Shown: positions 23,510 to 36,118 of the stretch, one piece after another
Position numbering within the stretch: position 1 is the stretch's first letter
Layout: each line of letters starts with the position of its first letter
NCBI GenBank assembly: GCA_038025085.1
Contig: CM076153.1
Coordinates: forward strand, 682,001 to 746,000
Reading direction: 5' to 3'
From: Tetragonia tetragonoides
Taxonomy: Eukaryota > Streptophyta > Magnoliopsida > Caryophyllales > Aizoaceae
DNA length: 64,000 nucleotides
Notes under the pieces: model-generated
The model's input: the letters and a program-made list of their open reading frames with translations, nothing else
Told to the model about the DNA's origin: nothing
The model's database searches: none
Translations under genes and position numbers: made by a program

Positions 23510-24370
23510 CGCTACTAAATTTGCAACCAACTTGGATGGTAAAAGTACCGACAGGTCGTATTAACACATTGAAACACCTAGAGAAGAAATAATAGGGCAC
23601 TCCTTAGAAAGTGATGATAGGTAGAGAAAACTTAGAACAAAAGGCAACATGTGTTAAATTAAGAAGAGGCAGCATTACATATCTCTTGCAGTAGTCAAAA
23701 TCAAATCAGCAACTTTCCACCAAAAGATAAAAATAATCAGCAACAAAGAAAGAAAAGACAGTATGGCAAGAAGTGGAAAAGACTAACAGCAAGGAAACAA
23801 AGGTAACAAAACTCAATCAGATCTTCATAACCCTGAAATAGCTATGGCACTGCAGATCAGGCTTTATAAAGGTTAGATGCTGAAAACCAAACTAAGTCAG
23901 ATACAAATGCGAGAACATTGTATTTGCAAGCCAGCTACATTTGAAAAATGAGATGTAGACTGAAAAATGAGATTCTTCAGAAGCTCCAAAAGCAGCTACT
24001 GGATGAATTTCATTCAAAGCTTTCACATTCTTTCGAATCCAATCTACATAGACACCTCAGCAAGGATGCTATTATGGAAAAGCCACAGAGGTGATAGCCA
24101 TATTTCAAGAGTACCATAGCATGAACAAAATACGGAGATGCATGGAATAAAAGGCTGGACTAAATAATGAACAGAAAAGATTGCATAAAGGTGATACTGA
24201 ACAAAATTCAAGCGAAACACCTTTCGGTAATTAATATCCACAGTAGGGGTGTGGGGGCATGCTAGCTGCGCATATGACCAGAAAAAATGTAGCAAAAAGA
24301 AAGTAAAAGGTAGGTGAAATGTAAGTTCTCTATTTCCTAGCGAAAGAAAAACAACTAGAAGCTTGTACCT
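23510..24370. other. Region without a recognisable gene
   Basis: Between the orphan fragment and the first supported EDM2-like exon I see no domain. Further decayed EDM2 exons may lie here on the minus strand, since the gene would continue in this direction, but I cannot recognise any. Confidence 0.4.
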
Positions 24371-25942
24371 CGGCACCTGAAGATTTATCAGAAGAGCCTA
24401 ACTGCCCACAAGAGAAGCATTGATGTTGCTTATTCAAACAATTTACATTTGAAATGAGGAATGGCCTGCACAACAGAATCATACATCAAATCCCATATAA
24501 TGAAGGGGAGGGGGGAAACATGTAAAATCAAATGAGTTAACATATAAAATACTCTCTTTCATCTAAATACATAATAAGAGAGGTGTAAAACAGCAAACCT
24601 TAACTTCCTTCGCAGTAAGGCCAAGAGAAACACAGTAAACACAGTTAGAATTTTCACCATCTTTTTGAGTTGCATAGAATGGTCTCATGCAAATTCCGTT
24701 ACACCTGAAATGAAGACAATCAATCAAGTATCAATCTTACATCTCAAATACACATACAAGAAATCAAAGATAAGACACTGAACAAACTTATTGACTTCCT
24801 GCAGTTAAGCCCTTAGGGAATTCTTAACTATAAAAAAAACCTTTAGGGAATTCTTCGATCTGATAAACCTTAAGCCTTTAGGGATATTTGCCAACTTTCT
24901 TTGAAGAGGGAGGTTTGCAGAGTTGCAGGGGCGAGTCCTCCTGACGGAAAGAATGACAAGTTGATAATGAGTCAAGGCAGACACTGAACAGGAGAAAACA
25001 CACTGATTGGAAACAAAACAAAAATCATTCTTCGTAATATCTGGTTTTTGATACCATGGTGTACAAGAGTGCTCATAAGACTTCCACATAACCTCGATCT
25101 CATGAACTGAACGAGCAATTCACATATCTACAAGACACCGCCACTCACAGGAAACCACATTGCTTACAACAATTCTTCAACACCCACAAGCGAAACTTCC
25201 AATTTGTGCATGTAGGTGTACATCTTGACATCCTCAGACCTCATTAACAGCAAAACCCAGTCTAAGCGTTATAAGAAGTAAATTGTTTGTGCAACATATT
25301 AAATAAAAGAGGATGTACATACCACAAAACAGTACCGCAATCATCACCAAGGCAACAAACAGAATGAAAAGGTTCTTCCCTAACATATTCTTCTTCACAC
25401 TTCACCAGAACTATCTCCGTCCTTACCAAAACCTTCTTCCTCCTTGCCAGAACCGTCTACCTCCTCACCAGTCTGTCTTCCTTGTTGTCACCTACAAACT
25501 CTTTCTTCCCTTAAGTTGGTATATCCTATAAAACAAAGTACAGGGACATCTCAGCACTACTATGGCGCTCAAAGAGAACAACAAAGAGGAAAGCACAAGT
25601 GTTAGTTCCTTGATATTAGAAATTTAGAATCAATTATTTTAGATAAGAAAAAAGTTTTATTAATAGTAACAATGAAACAAATACATCCTAAGAGGACAAG
25701 GAGTAGAAAATTAATATCATTATCATTATGATTACCAGGAGGCTCTCATGACACTCCTGCCTTGAGCAGGGTATAGAGAGACAGGTAACAAAGCCTTACC
25801 ATGTAATTATGAAAAGGTTGCTTCCGTTAAGACAGAATTATTAAGATATTTGTAGTCTAATAACATAAAAGACTAAGAATTTCCACAAATCTCATTAGTT
25901 GTCTTTTAATATCAAGGCTTATCTTCCAGAAATGTCAATAGC

Positions 25943-26298
25943 TCCTGTTCAGAAGTCATTCAGCTATCATCAGACTAGAAAATGAAAATGTGACCTTAGC
26001 TCTTAGTAAACCACTAGAGATGTCTAAGATATCAGCAAGAACAATCAAAGTATGTCAAAATGACCAATTATCATTAAAAAAAAAAGGTGCCTCTAACAGT
26101 CAAGATGAAACAGACCTTCAATTATCATTAGTTCAAGAAACGTCCTGCTTCACAGCTTCCGCAATGAATGCCTTGTGATCTACAAGGTCCTTCGGTGAAG
26201 GTCAGTATTTACAGAAGCTACAAAGTTTAAGATGAGTGAGTAAGAATACACACATAAGTCCAAAAAGTGAAAACAATGAAAAGTATCAGATAATATGA
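25943..26298 (-). repeat. Source copy of the EDM2-derived duplication
   Basis: Paralogous to 22262-22815 (see that entry). Here the segment sits in normal order inside the EDM2-like relic, so this is probably the source and the NLR copy the derivative. Confidence 0.7.
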
Positions 26299-27319
26299 CA
26301 TGGTGGATGTACCTCAAATTTTGGGACAACTTTTTCCAGGTATCCTTCTCATTCAGTCCTGGACTTTTCTTCACTAACTGAAGAAAAATTCACAGCTATT
26401 GACACTGTCCTAACATTGTGTTCATAGCTTTTCCTTGGTTTTAGAAGCTTGATCCAGATGTTGTCCTTAGAAAGAACTTGTATCTCAGGCTTTTCACCAG
26501 AAACATCAAACTTTCAAGCTTTGGCGGGCTTCACGAATTTCCGAAGCCCATCATCTGTCAATCCACAGATATATCTGTTTCTGCCATTTCCTGCTCTGCA
26601 TGGTTTCATAGTTATCCAGGTGATACACAAGGCTGAAAATAAGATTGGTTCATCATCTTCATCTAAAAAGTAATAATATGAAACAAACTTAAGCAATTCC
26701 TCAATCTCGTCTTCAATATATGCCCTTCTCCCGGGTTTCGCTTAATCAGGAGGTACGAAGAAATCTGCAGGACACATACACACAAAATTGGCAAAGGGTT
26801 GGATGTCCCAATTAAACATAAAAACAAGAAAGATCTTGAACTTATAAGCAAATTTGCACCCACATCATATTCTGTAACAAACTACCAGGGTTAACAAACT
26901 ACCAGGGTCAACATCGTAACTTAGAAGTCAGAACCATGACAATTTCACAAAACCTTTGGAGATAGACACAAGGAAATCCCTTCAACAGCAGCACTGTCAC
27001 ATAAACACATTAAATTATCGGTACAGAAAAAAAATAAAATTCCCACTTAATGCAGTTAGGTTAAAGTAAATTAGTTAAGAATTAAAGCACAATCACTAAG
27101 ATTAACATTTTTGGACAGAAATAAGCATCTAGGTTTAGGTTCAAACTCAAATAATTAAAAAATCATACCAATAAACAACGCAATCAACATTGTTTATTAA
27201 CAAACAAGGGCCAAATGTGATGCATCAAATATAGTAAAAGTCCTTAGATTGCTAACAAATTATGAATTGAACAAATAAAAAATGAACAATAATTTTAGGG
27301 TTTACTGATATTCGGTACC

Positions 27320-27414
27320 TTTCTGTGACTATGAATCCGCAAAAGAGGACTTATCATATGGAATCTTCCACGAACAGTATCAATTGTAACTCTCCGCCAT
27401 CTAACCAAAAAGAC

Positions 27415-27450
<36 letters not shown>
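27320..27450 (-). promoter_or_regulatory. Leader exon and (GA)n tract of the EDM2-like relic
   Basis: A (GA)n microsatellite at about 27418-27450 reads as CT on the minus strand, typical of a plant 5'UTR. It is followed by a short segment that ends at a possible donor near 27320 (AAAG-GTACCG on the minus strand). Its ATG at about 27402 is followed after six codons by a stop, so this exon is non-coding as it stands. Confidence 0.4.
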
Positions 27451-27452
<2 letters not shown>

Positions 27453-27484
27453 AGAGTGAAGACAAGAAGTGGGGGTTGGGGGTT

Positions 27485-27493
27485 TATTTATAG
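27485..27493 (-). promoter_or_regulatory. TATA box for the minus-strand EDM2-like transcript
   Basis: Minus-strand CTATAAATA lies about 35-60 bp upstream of the CT-rich leader. This suggests the promoter is structurally preserved although the gene is broken. Confidence 0.5.
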
Positions 27494-27559
27494 GTTCGGA
27501 ATGACGGTGATGAATGGGCGGTTGTTTATACGCTTACTGGAAAATTGGTTTTCATTGCT

Positions 27560-27640
27560 GTAATAAAACGCGGTTTAGTCATTAACAGCAAGAAAAACGC
27601 GTTTTAGTCAAAGAAAAAGCTGTAAAACGCGTTAAACGGC
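27560..27640. promoter_or_regulatory. Three CGCG boxes in a probable two-way promoter
   Basis: AAAACGCGGTTTAGTC, AAAAACGCGTTTTAGTC and AAAACGCGTTAAAC occur within 80 bp. VCGCGB is the binding motif of calmodulin-binding CAMTA factors, and ACGCGT is also palindromic. The cluster sits between a minus-strand TATA/leader (27450-27493) and a plus-strand CT-rich leader (27735-27960), so it could serve both directions. Confidence 0.45.
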
Positions 27641-28672
27641 ACCGTGTTTTGAATCACAGACATAAAATAAAAAAGCCCTATTTAAACTCCTAAATTCACT
27701 TCCTTCTCAAACATGGAAAGATAATCAACTCTCCACATCTCTCTCTCTCTCCTCTCTCCCTCTCTCCTCTCTCCTCTCTCATTTCTCAATGGATACTCAG
27801 CTTCAAAATCTCATTTACTTCTCTTCACCCTTCATTATCCATCTCTCTCTTTCTCCCCATTTTCGAACTTAGTTTTGTTCTCATTGAAATCTCTAATCGA
27901 TACTCAGCTTTAAAATCTTCGAACGTCTCTCTCTCCTCTTACCACAATCCCTAATCTAGAATGTCAGCATTTGTGCATGGCTCTGGTTTTTCGAAACCCT
28001 AATTTGGCGATAATTTTGAAAGGTCTGTTACTTCGAATCCCTATTTTTGGTTTTGGCTATTCCTCTGTTTGGCGATCGAAAAAAGAGTGCCCTAGTTTCA
28101 TCCCGCAAAATTTGGAGGTACTAATTACTTTTCCCTTTTTTCTACTTCAATTTCTTGTTGTGTGACGTGCATTTATTGTTTTTCTGTCATCTTCAATCAA
28201 CACAACTATATATTCTTCTGTGTGGTATTCTTGCTTATCGGTAATTTTTTTTATGGAATTTTCTGTTGTGGAATGGAAGCCTATTTTCACAAACGGAATC
28301 AAATGTTTAAAAATTGCAAAGAAATAAAAAAAGAAAGAAAAAAAACGTAATTTTGTTGATTTCTGGACATTGGAAAGTTCAGGGTGAAACCAATAGCATG
28401 TGTCATGTAAAGTGTTTATCCTGAAGTCCTCCTTGTGCTTTAACATGAATGAAGGCGTGTGATTATATGCTGCATTTGTTACTCCTCTCAGGAACTTGGC
28501 CCCATAAAGAGCAAATTCATCATCCATTACAAATTTTATTGACAATCAGAATTGGTATATTCTCTTATCTATAATGTAAAAAATTATTTTTTCTTTGCTT
28601 TGAAATCCTGGGATTGCTTCTCATTGTTTTGCATTGTAGCCTCCTAGAAGTTGAGTGAAGGGTGAATCTAGC

Positions 28673-30047
28673 ATGGGAGGAGCACATATGCCAGAAGAGG
28701 GTTTCAAGGAGATTAGCCTAAAGGATAACTTAATAAAGGTAGAGGAATTTGCCGAGGCAATATACTTTTCGCTATAGTAAATTCTCTTGCATACCAAGTG
28801 CCTAATATGTTGATTTGGTTAGACAACAATGGAATCAGACATAGATTTCACATTTATTTTGGTTTATGTAGGCACTGAATCTTGCTACTAGTTAGAAACA
28901 ATAGCAATGATAGTTATGATACTCAGCATGTTTTGTTCCCCATTCCCATTTAGTGTGTTGCTACTAGTTATCTTGATACTGTATCTTATGTTGTTGTATC
29001 CTTGTATAACAAACGACAAACCACCCCCACAACAACACCACCCAGTGCCAAGCTGCTTTGTTTAAGAGCTATAATGTTATGTGGCACGTCTTACATCAGC
29101 AAACCTGTATTTAATGTAAACTCTGCTTTGTCCAGGGTAACTTGAAAATGCAGCTTGATGAAAAAGCATTGGACTTGTTTCTGGATGATCAAGCAACCTC
29201 TGTAAGTTCCTTTACCTTGTGCAGCTGTGCAGGTATCAGATTTTTGTTAGTTATTATCTGTACATATGGTTTTTATTGCCCTCTCCCCCTACCGGTAAGG
29301 TGATGGGTTTCCACCGTTCTATTATTGCAGGTTATATTACACAAAACACTTTCTTTGAACTTCTGGAGCTTCCTTGGCTGACATGTTCTTCTCTAGGTTG
29401 GTGTTTTATCGACTATTAGAATTTATTGTTTTGTCTTGAGCTCTTATTATATTACTGCAAGTTGGATGATTTTCACTTTCTTAAGGGATTATTTGGAATT
29501 TAGTACGTTTACAACAAATTGAAGAATGGTTTTGCTATTGAAGAATCTTAATTCCAGAGCATGTTTCTCAATTTACAGGTATTGCATCATATCTATTTCA
29601 TTGATTTGGGATGCCAAACTAAATGAATCAATACTGAGCTTTCACTGATTTGTTCTTGTCGTGGCAGATTGAGAATATGGGCCAATGGCAAATGAAATTG
29701 GGGTTCCTGATAAAGCATGCACAGAATGGGCAGCTCAAATAGTTCTGGGGTTAGGTACTGGAGTCAATAAGTCATGTACAGGCAGGATGATGCTTGGACC
29801 CAATGGTAAGAGACTGCTTTCTTTATTTTTGATTATTCTTCTGCTCTCATACATTGCCATGTTCTTTTAGTTTTTGCTTGTCTCAGTTTGTTGCTTTTGT
29901 GTTTCTTCATGAGTGCTTATTTTAGCTGGAAATGTTTCTTTTCCCCAGATGTGGCCAAAGAAGGAGGATTCGATGTTGTTTTCTGGAATGAAGTATGAGC
30001 CTGAGCCAGGAGTAATCATTTCAATCTCCTTTTTTGTTTGTGTGTGT

Positions 30048-30089
<42 letters not shown>

Positions 30090-31016
30090 TTTTTAAAATG
30101 TGTTTGGGAATTGTGAGATTGTTAACCATATCCTTTTTTTCCTGATACTGTTTGTGACAGAATCTTTGGTAGAAGGCGACAATGGCAACAATGAGCATGT
30201 TGTGGATCAACCTAGAAAGGAGCACGAGAGGAAGGTTGGTTCCCTGTAATTTGCAATCCACTAATTAACTGCATCTAATATCAGTGTCATCTTCATAGTA
30301 CTACTACTCCTGGCTGCTACTAGTATTACTACTATTTGTTTTTTTGGATAAACTATCACTACTACGCTACGACTAATTTTACTTTCTGGCTTTTACTACT
30401 ATAATTGCCACTACATATTGCATCAAAGTCCATGTTAGGGGATAGTATTATATGATTTCATTACCATGTTTTCTCTTACCCACACACTTGTTCTCATGCA
30501 GTTATGACCTTTGTCTACCCTTTAGTCTTCTTTTGACGCTTTGAATGTCAAGAGGTCTGATGGTAGTGAGATCTCTCTCTTCCCATCATTTCCACTAACA
30601 TTTCTATGGTTTTCCAGTTGTGTTTGCAGTAGATCTTCTGTATCACCACACAACTGTGCAATTTCTTAGCATGGGTCGTGGCGCAAAGGATCTCAATTTA
30701 AACAATCTTGTAGTGTATGGAGGATGCAGGAGGGTGATTTTTTATTCGCAAGAAGTGCCAGAAAAATGCTTATATTTAACAACTGATAATAATTCCAGTC
30801 CGATGGGTATCTCTTTTGCTGGAGGTTAGTATGACTATGAACACTTCTGCAGCACAGAATTTTCTCATTTCATTTTCCAGATGTTAAGTGTTTTGCTTTT
30901 CTTTCTCTTACAGAATGCATTGAGAAGATGGTGAAGAATGCGCATACTAGGAAAGATATATGCCCTAGTTTTAGTGCTATTTTGGAGCAGCTTCATGAAC
31001 ATTTTTTTTTAACATA
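28673..31016 (+). pseudogene. Unrecognised multi-exon gene, probably degenerate
   Basis: After a CT-rich leader (27735-27960), exon-like segments with good splice sites occur. 28673-28738 reads MGGAHMPEEGFKEISLKDNL and 29136-29201 reads GNLKMQLDEKALDLFLDDQ, joining in phase 0. The next acceptor (29668) leads to a stop in that phase after 24 codons; a different phase gives IGVPDKACTEWAAQIVLGLG and GRMMLGPN, then DVAKEGGFDVVFWNE after a splice to 29949. Further open segments are at 30620-30826 (FLSMGRGAKDLNLNNLVVYG) and 30914-31015 (ECIEKMVKNAHTRKDICPSF). I do not recognise the family. The conserved-looking but frame-broken segments suggest a decayed gene, though a wrongly guessed splice pattern is possible. 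Confidence 0.35.
30155..30330 (+). repeat. Triplicated exon-like unit, copy 1
   Basis: Reads ESLVEGDNGNNEHVVDQPRK, then EHERK and a shared downstream sequence containing TTGCAATCCACTAATTAACTGCAT. Homologous units lie at 33485-33640 and 37770-37930. The shared part includes the presumed exon and its 3' intron, so whole genomic segments were copied rather than cDNA. Confidence 0.6.
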
Positions 31017-32239
31017 GGGAACTTCATAGTGGTCCGGATTTCATATGTGATCTACTGCAATTGATGATGCACGCTTGAGTTCAACGGGGTCCTAGAGTTT
31101 ACAAGGATCAGTTATGATGCAGCCCACTAGAAAGGTATTGAGTTGGATGATGGTAATATGATAATGCTGAGGCATGGTCAATTAAATTCTGAAAAGTTAT
31201 TTTCTGGCATTTAATTGTGTTGAGTAACCTTAGCTCTTTGACTTGTAGGAACAAGACCCATCTATGACCAGTGACCTGATACGTATGACAGTGTGGAAAA
31301 TGTTCCTTCACTTTATTTGAGGTTACAGGAATTACATCAAGTCAAAATGCCTGGGCTGGGCCTGACCACTGGAAGTATCGAAAATCTAAGGGTTAGTCTG
31401 GTGATGCTTGGTACTAATTTGTAGTTACATTGTGCTGTTCTCTAATATATATGTTCACTTGGCCTTAGGTTCTGAGATTGTTACTCCACAAGACACCGAC
31501 CTACAGCTAAGAGGCTGGATTCTAAAAAGGTGTAAGCAGATATTGATATCTCGAATCTTTGAACTAAGACTTGCCTGATATGTTTCCCCTTACAAATCTC
31601 AAGTCTTTGCTGCTTCTTCCCCCCCCCCCCCCAAAAAAAAAACAGCCTTACTCCAACAAACTTGCAGAGGATTGCCAATACCAATTCAACCAGAGGAGCT
31701 TGTGAAGTTGTTCCTTCCAAATGTCATGTAATCTCAGCTTCAGAATGATTTGTCCTGTTTTTTTTTTTTTGTGTTTTTTTCTTTGGTCTTCTCCCCTTTC
31801 TTCCAGATATTGCTCAAAAGAATGCACTGAATGATGAATTGCAAATGAAATCATTGTATCTAACTATCTGACATGTCATTTAAAGTTGTTGCCCTGGCCA
31901 GTTGAAGTGGCCTTTATTTATGCTTGTTTGGACATAGTTGGGGAGAATGTTGTGAAAGATTGAAACTTGATGTATTAGGGTAAATTAGATCCTTTTGGGA
32001 CTGTAGAAATTTATTCAGAAGATTACTTGGGTTTGCTGTTTTGAAGATCTTTCATAGCGCATCCATTCTGGGTATCCTCCATTACCCCCTTGTTCCTGAT
32101 TTCATAATAATCTTTTTTCTGCCCATAAATTGTTTAATTTTGATTGTCGAGGAAAATGTATTTATTATTATATTTTCTGAGTAGCTACCAGATTTTGTTT
32201 TTGTTTGTTGTTTTGTATGATCGTGTCGGTAATGAAATA

Positions 32240-33130
32240 CTGATATGAAATGTAGGAAATGAAAAGAATAGTTGGGAGCTGAAGCTTATAGATCATCCAG
32301 GTGAGATTGTCAAAGTTGAAGCAGAAGATGCTTAGACCAACTTGCAAAAGGTAAGAAACTCAGATCCATTTTCTTTGAAATTTGTAAACTTTGATATTAT
32401 ACTGATTACTTAATTAAGGAAGCTGATGTGCATGTGGCCCATTGACTATGCCAAGCATTTGAATTTCTCATACTTCTCACAATTCTAAATCTTGCTCAAA
32501 AGGACGTACTGAATGATGAATATCATGCAATGTATTTAATGACTGCAGATGACATTGTTGTATCTATACCAGTTTCTCTGGTTGGTCTATGCTGTTACGC
32601 AAAAGGCAGATATGTTGCTTAATGAGTCATATAGAAATAAAGCTGTAGAATTAAAGATTTATTTAACAAATGACTTCTTCTGATCGATATTGTTGGCAAA
32701 AGGGATTGATATTTGAGTAAAAAATCTTCTTATTGTCTACCTGTCATTGTTGGACAGGGAAGTTGTACACTGGAGACCGGGGTGAAGAAGTTCACTTAGG
32801 GTGGATTCAGTGCATCTGAAGCATATAATGTTCCTTGGTGGAATCAGTAGAGTTGGTTTAAAAGATCAACATGGTTTGTCTTTGCCTGTTTATTCTAATG
32901 GAAACATCTTTGATTCAAATGTAGAATCGTAGAGGCCACACTCTTTTGCAACTTGTTGATGATATGCTTAAAAAGACGGGGGAGAAAAGCAGTAGCTTCT
33001 TTGCTCATCAAGATTAAGACTGCATGTACCTTGACCTTTTTAGAGGTTTCGTATGTTTCATGCTAAGCAAGGTTGGAGAATCCTATGCCAGAACAAGCTA
33101 GTACATCTCGGTTGCGGTCTGTTATGGCAG
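32240..33130 (+). pseudogene. Degenerate fragments of the unrecognised family
   Basis: Segments such as NSWELKLIDHPGEIVKVEAE (near 32260-32330) and GHTLLQLVDDMLKKTGEKSS (near 32935-33000) look coding but are broken by stops. Parts of this block match 36905-37440 in the same order: the GAGATTGTCAAAGTTGAAGC segment, the CATTTGAA/CATTTAAA segment, and the GGTGGAATCAGTAGAG segment. Confidence 0.4.
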
Positions 33131-33484
33131 GGACATAAAAAAATGAAGGTAAATATATATGGGTTATTTGACCTTTTGGCTTATATGTCTGTACTCATGG
33201 TGGAACTCGCGAGAAAATAAATAATGGGAACAAATGGAGGATCCTGTGAAATGTATGATCGAGTGTATAAACCACAAGAAGCCAATTATTTGTACTCAAT
33301 ATCTAGCGAACTACACTCTCAAGCTTTACGCGTCAAATGGTCCTCTTCCTTGGTTGGAAGTCTTGTGCATGCCTGAAAAGAGATGTACCTGTAGGTGTTT
33401 AGGTTGTCTCTTCATAATAATGTGCTGTTTGAGGAACACTAATTTAGATGCATTCCTCATGGTTTTCTGTCTATTGATGTTGTG

Positions 33485-33640
33485 GTCGCTAAAAGAAATC
33501 TTTGGTAGACGGTGACAGCGTCAAATGAGTATGGATCAGCCTAGGAAGGAGCAAGAGAGGTTGGTTGCCTGTAATTTGCAATCCACTAGGTAGCTGCATG
33601 TAGTATCATTGTCATCTGCGACTGCCAGACTACTGTGACC
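33485..33640 (+). repeat. Triplicated exon-like unit, copy 2
   Basis: Matches copy 1 through GTATGGATCAGCCTAGGAAG and TTGCAATCCACTAGG. An early stop (CAAATGAG in this frame) shows decay. Confidence 0.6.
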
Positions 33641-33859
33641 ATTGTTTGAGTCCTTTAAAGTGCTTATTTTGTTATGGCGAGACAAGCTGGATGAATTTTA
33701 ATGGCAATTAGCTTGCTTTCTTGTGTGGGGCGTTTGGCTTGCTCGAAATCTGCATGTTTCCAGGTACAGGACACTCTTGGACCTGTTGTTCTTGATTGAA
33801 TGAAGCGACAGCCAGACGCCCAGAACATGTATACACAAGAGGCGGAAGTGCCCTGCTAG

Positions 33860-34300
33860 AGGTTCTGTTTGGATTCCACCCAGCAATGTGGCTGTCAAGA
33901 TCAACGTGGATGGTTTCGTCAATGACAAGGGGTGGATAGAACTGGGTACGGTGGCCAGGAACTGTCATGGTGATGTCTTGTTTACAGGGCTGTGTTTGCC
34001 AGCAGATGGACGCCTTTCATTACAGGGCTTGCAATTTGAGTCTCATATTTCTACTAGTTTTTCTTCCCTTGATGAGGTATATGCTGTTTTGGGTGATGTT
34101 TTATTATTTTGTCGTTTGTTGTTTGAATCAGTGGTGTGGAGTCATGTTTGTAGAGATGAAATTCCGTAGCCCACTCACTAGCGAGAGTTAATTTGGCAGG
34201 TGTTAAGAACTGTTGAATTTATTGTTGCCCGGAGGAGAGTGCTCCATTTGTAACAATGGATAGGTTATTATATATAGTATCTGCTTCCCTTCAAAAAAGA
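33860..34300 (+). mobile_element. LINE RNase H domain remnant
   Basis: The frame reads WIPPSNVAVKINVDGFVND, then KGWIELGTVARNCHGDVLF, matching the first catalytic Asp region (K-x-NxDGA) of plant LINE RNase H. Later pieces in other frames (VAHSLARVNFAG, then APFVTMDRLLYIVSASLQK) match the end of the same domain. Frameshifts and lost segments make it a relic. It ends with a short A run at about 34294-34299. Confidence 0.7.
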
Positions 34301-34817
34301 TTTACAGGCGCAAAAACAAATCGAACCACTCGTACTCATATATTGTGAATACTAAACAATAACTATTACCAACAGAGTTACAGAATATGAAAGGACCTAA
34401 ACAATTCATACATGCCAATTGCCATGAACGAATTTGCTCCCACACTGAAGAAATACAGAAACAACTCCAATGAAACCCCGTGACTATGTTGTTCGAGTAC
34501 ACTCAAGGTTCATGAAAGTAACTAATTAGAAATGAATTTAAGAAAAAAAGAAGCAGAAGAACAATAAACAATCCATACGTGTCATGCTACGCTCAGCTCA
34601 GCTATCAATGGGACTCCAGGTCTCTGCCAATTGACAGTGTAGGCGTCTAGCTAGCTAGTCTCGTTTAAGGGTTACCTTGTAACGTAGAGCCTTTAGGTTC
34701 TCATAAAATACTGCTAGAAAGTGCCTTCTCATATTTCGGAATGATATCATCCAAAATGATCAAACATGAAGCTTACTTCATTATATCGAGAATCCTGCAT
34801 TGGAAACTACTTCTTCT

Positions 34818-35770
34818 TCTTTTTTTTTTTTTTTTTGGTGAGGCAAATAATCTCGTATAATTATTAATCACCAGAATCTAAAGTTACAGTAGACGCATCC
34901 TTCAAGCTAGCAAATCAGAGGCAAACTGAAGCACACCTTCGAGGAAGGGTATATCTTCAACTGCGCCCGCAACATGCTCAAGGATGCTACAAAAGAACTA
35001 GGAAAACAGCAAAGTATCAAATAGGATATCAATCCAAAGACAAAGAAAATCCTCAGTTTAGTGTCACTCTAAACTCAAACCAACACATGATATATTGATA
35101 TCTACTATGTCTGATCAGAGTAGCACAATCTGTCTTCTTCTGCAACGCTCTAGTATTCCTTTCAATCCCAAGTGCATACACAGCACTGGTATGGCTGATC
35201 TTCAAAGCCCGTGCAGTAGCAGATTTACCCTTACAGACCTTGCTTACCATCTGCACTCTTGTTCCCAATCTTGCACACATCTGTCAATCTTCAGCCAAGA
35301 GAGTAACTCCCCCCAGACTGCCTTTGCAATTTGCATAGCAACAATCAAAAAAGAGATGTTGCAGGGTCTCACTTCCACATTCACAAAGCTCACAAGTTAG
35401 CTCATTTAGAATCCCCCACCGTAGGAGATCTTTTGTTCTGAGTCTAGGGAGCAAAGTCAACCAGAGGATAAACACAGCTTTAGGAGCAGCATCATTAGAA
35501 CAAATAAGATTTTTCCAAGGTACTCTATCCATGTTTCCTAACAAGAGCTTGTAGACTTTCCTTTATGGAGAATTTACCTTGCTGTAGAACACTTAACCAC
35601 TGGCTAATCTTAGTCATATGCTTCCTTGCTTGAAAGACCTTTTGCACCATCCAAGAGTCATATGATCTTAGTAACCTTAAATTCAATTATCCGATAATAC
35701 TTCAACATCATCAGGAAGAGGCGATAGAAATTTCTTGTATGTATCTTCAATCCTGAAAAAAAAAAAAAAA
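34818..35770 (-). mobile_element. 3' part of a LINE ORF2 with zinc-binding domain
   Basis: On the minus strand, 35690-35550 reads SYDSWMVQKVFQARKH and QGKFSIKESLQALV. A frame change follows, then RVPWKNLICSNDAAPKAVF, ILWLTLLPRLRTKDLL and CELCECGSETLQHLFFDC, which is the zf-RVT zinc-binding domain of plant LINE ORF2. After another break, CKGKSATARALKISH and YALGIERNTRALQKK follow. The 3' end is a poly-A tail (poly-T at about 34819-34837 on the plus strand). The reverse transcriptase and endonuclease are missing. No target-site duplication was found. Confidence 0.78.
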
Positions 35771-36118
35771 AAAGAAACAGAGGGGCGGGGGGAAGACATT
35801 AGTAATCTGTAATTTAACATTGAAATACCAAAAAGTTGCTTAACAGAAGAAAGCCGGAAGATAGGCTAGAACTAAGAATGAAGAAATTTACTTGTCTTAC
35901 AAACCTAGTGCATTTTTGAAGTAGCATTTGGCTTATTCCATGAATCATGACACAAACATTAAGTTCATCCCTAACTACCAAGACTAGTTACTAAATGCAG
36001 TATGACAACAATCAATTATTCATGTTTATATTTTTCTGTTAAAAGGTTAGTAGTATGCATGCAAACCGAAAATAAGTTACTCTTACTCACAAGGTCATAA
36101 TATACCAAGATCAACAAA

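Larger units (their letters stand above)
24374..27450 (-). pseudogene. EDM2-like: Decayed EDM2-like gene (PHD chromatin regulator)
   Basis: EDM2 is a plant nuclear protein with PHD fingers that controls heterochromatin-associated genes, including the NLR gene RPP7. Pieces in correct order on the minus strand are as follows. 26764-26280 holds the N-terminal exon: YYFLDEDDEPILFSALCITW, a stop after VKPAKA, then KFDVSGEKPEIQVLSKDN, IWIKLLKPRKSYEHNVRT, a frame change, and KKSPGLNEKDTWKKLSQNL. 26205-26130 reads SPKDLVDHKAFIAEAVKQ. 24706-24596 reads CNGICMRPFYATQKDG and CVSLGLTAKEV. 24450-24374 reads NKQHQCFSCGQLGSSDKSSG, a PHD-finger part. A 5' leader exon near 27450-27320 and a TATA box precede it. 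In-frame stops, frameshifts and missing downstream domains (including the methyltransferase-like part) argue for a pseudogene. Identification rests on remembered EDM2 sequence; I am fairly sure of it. Confidence 0.72.
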
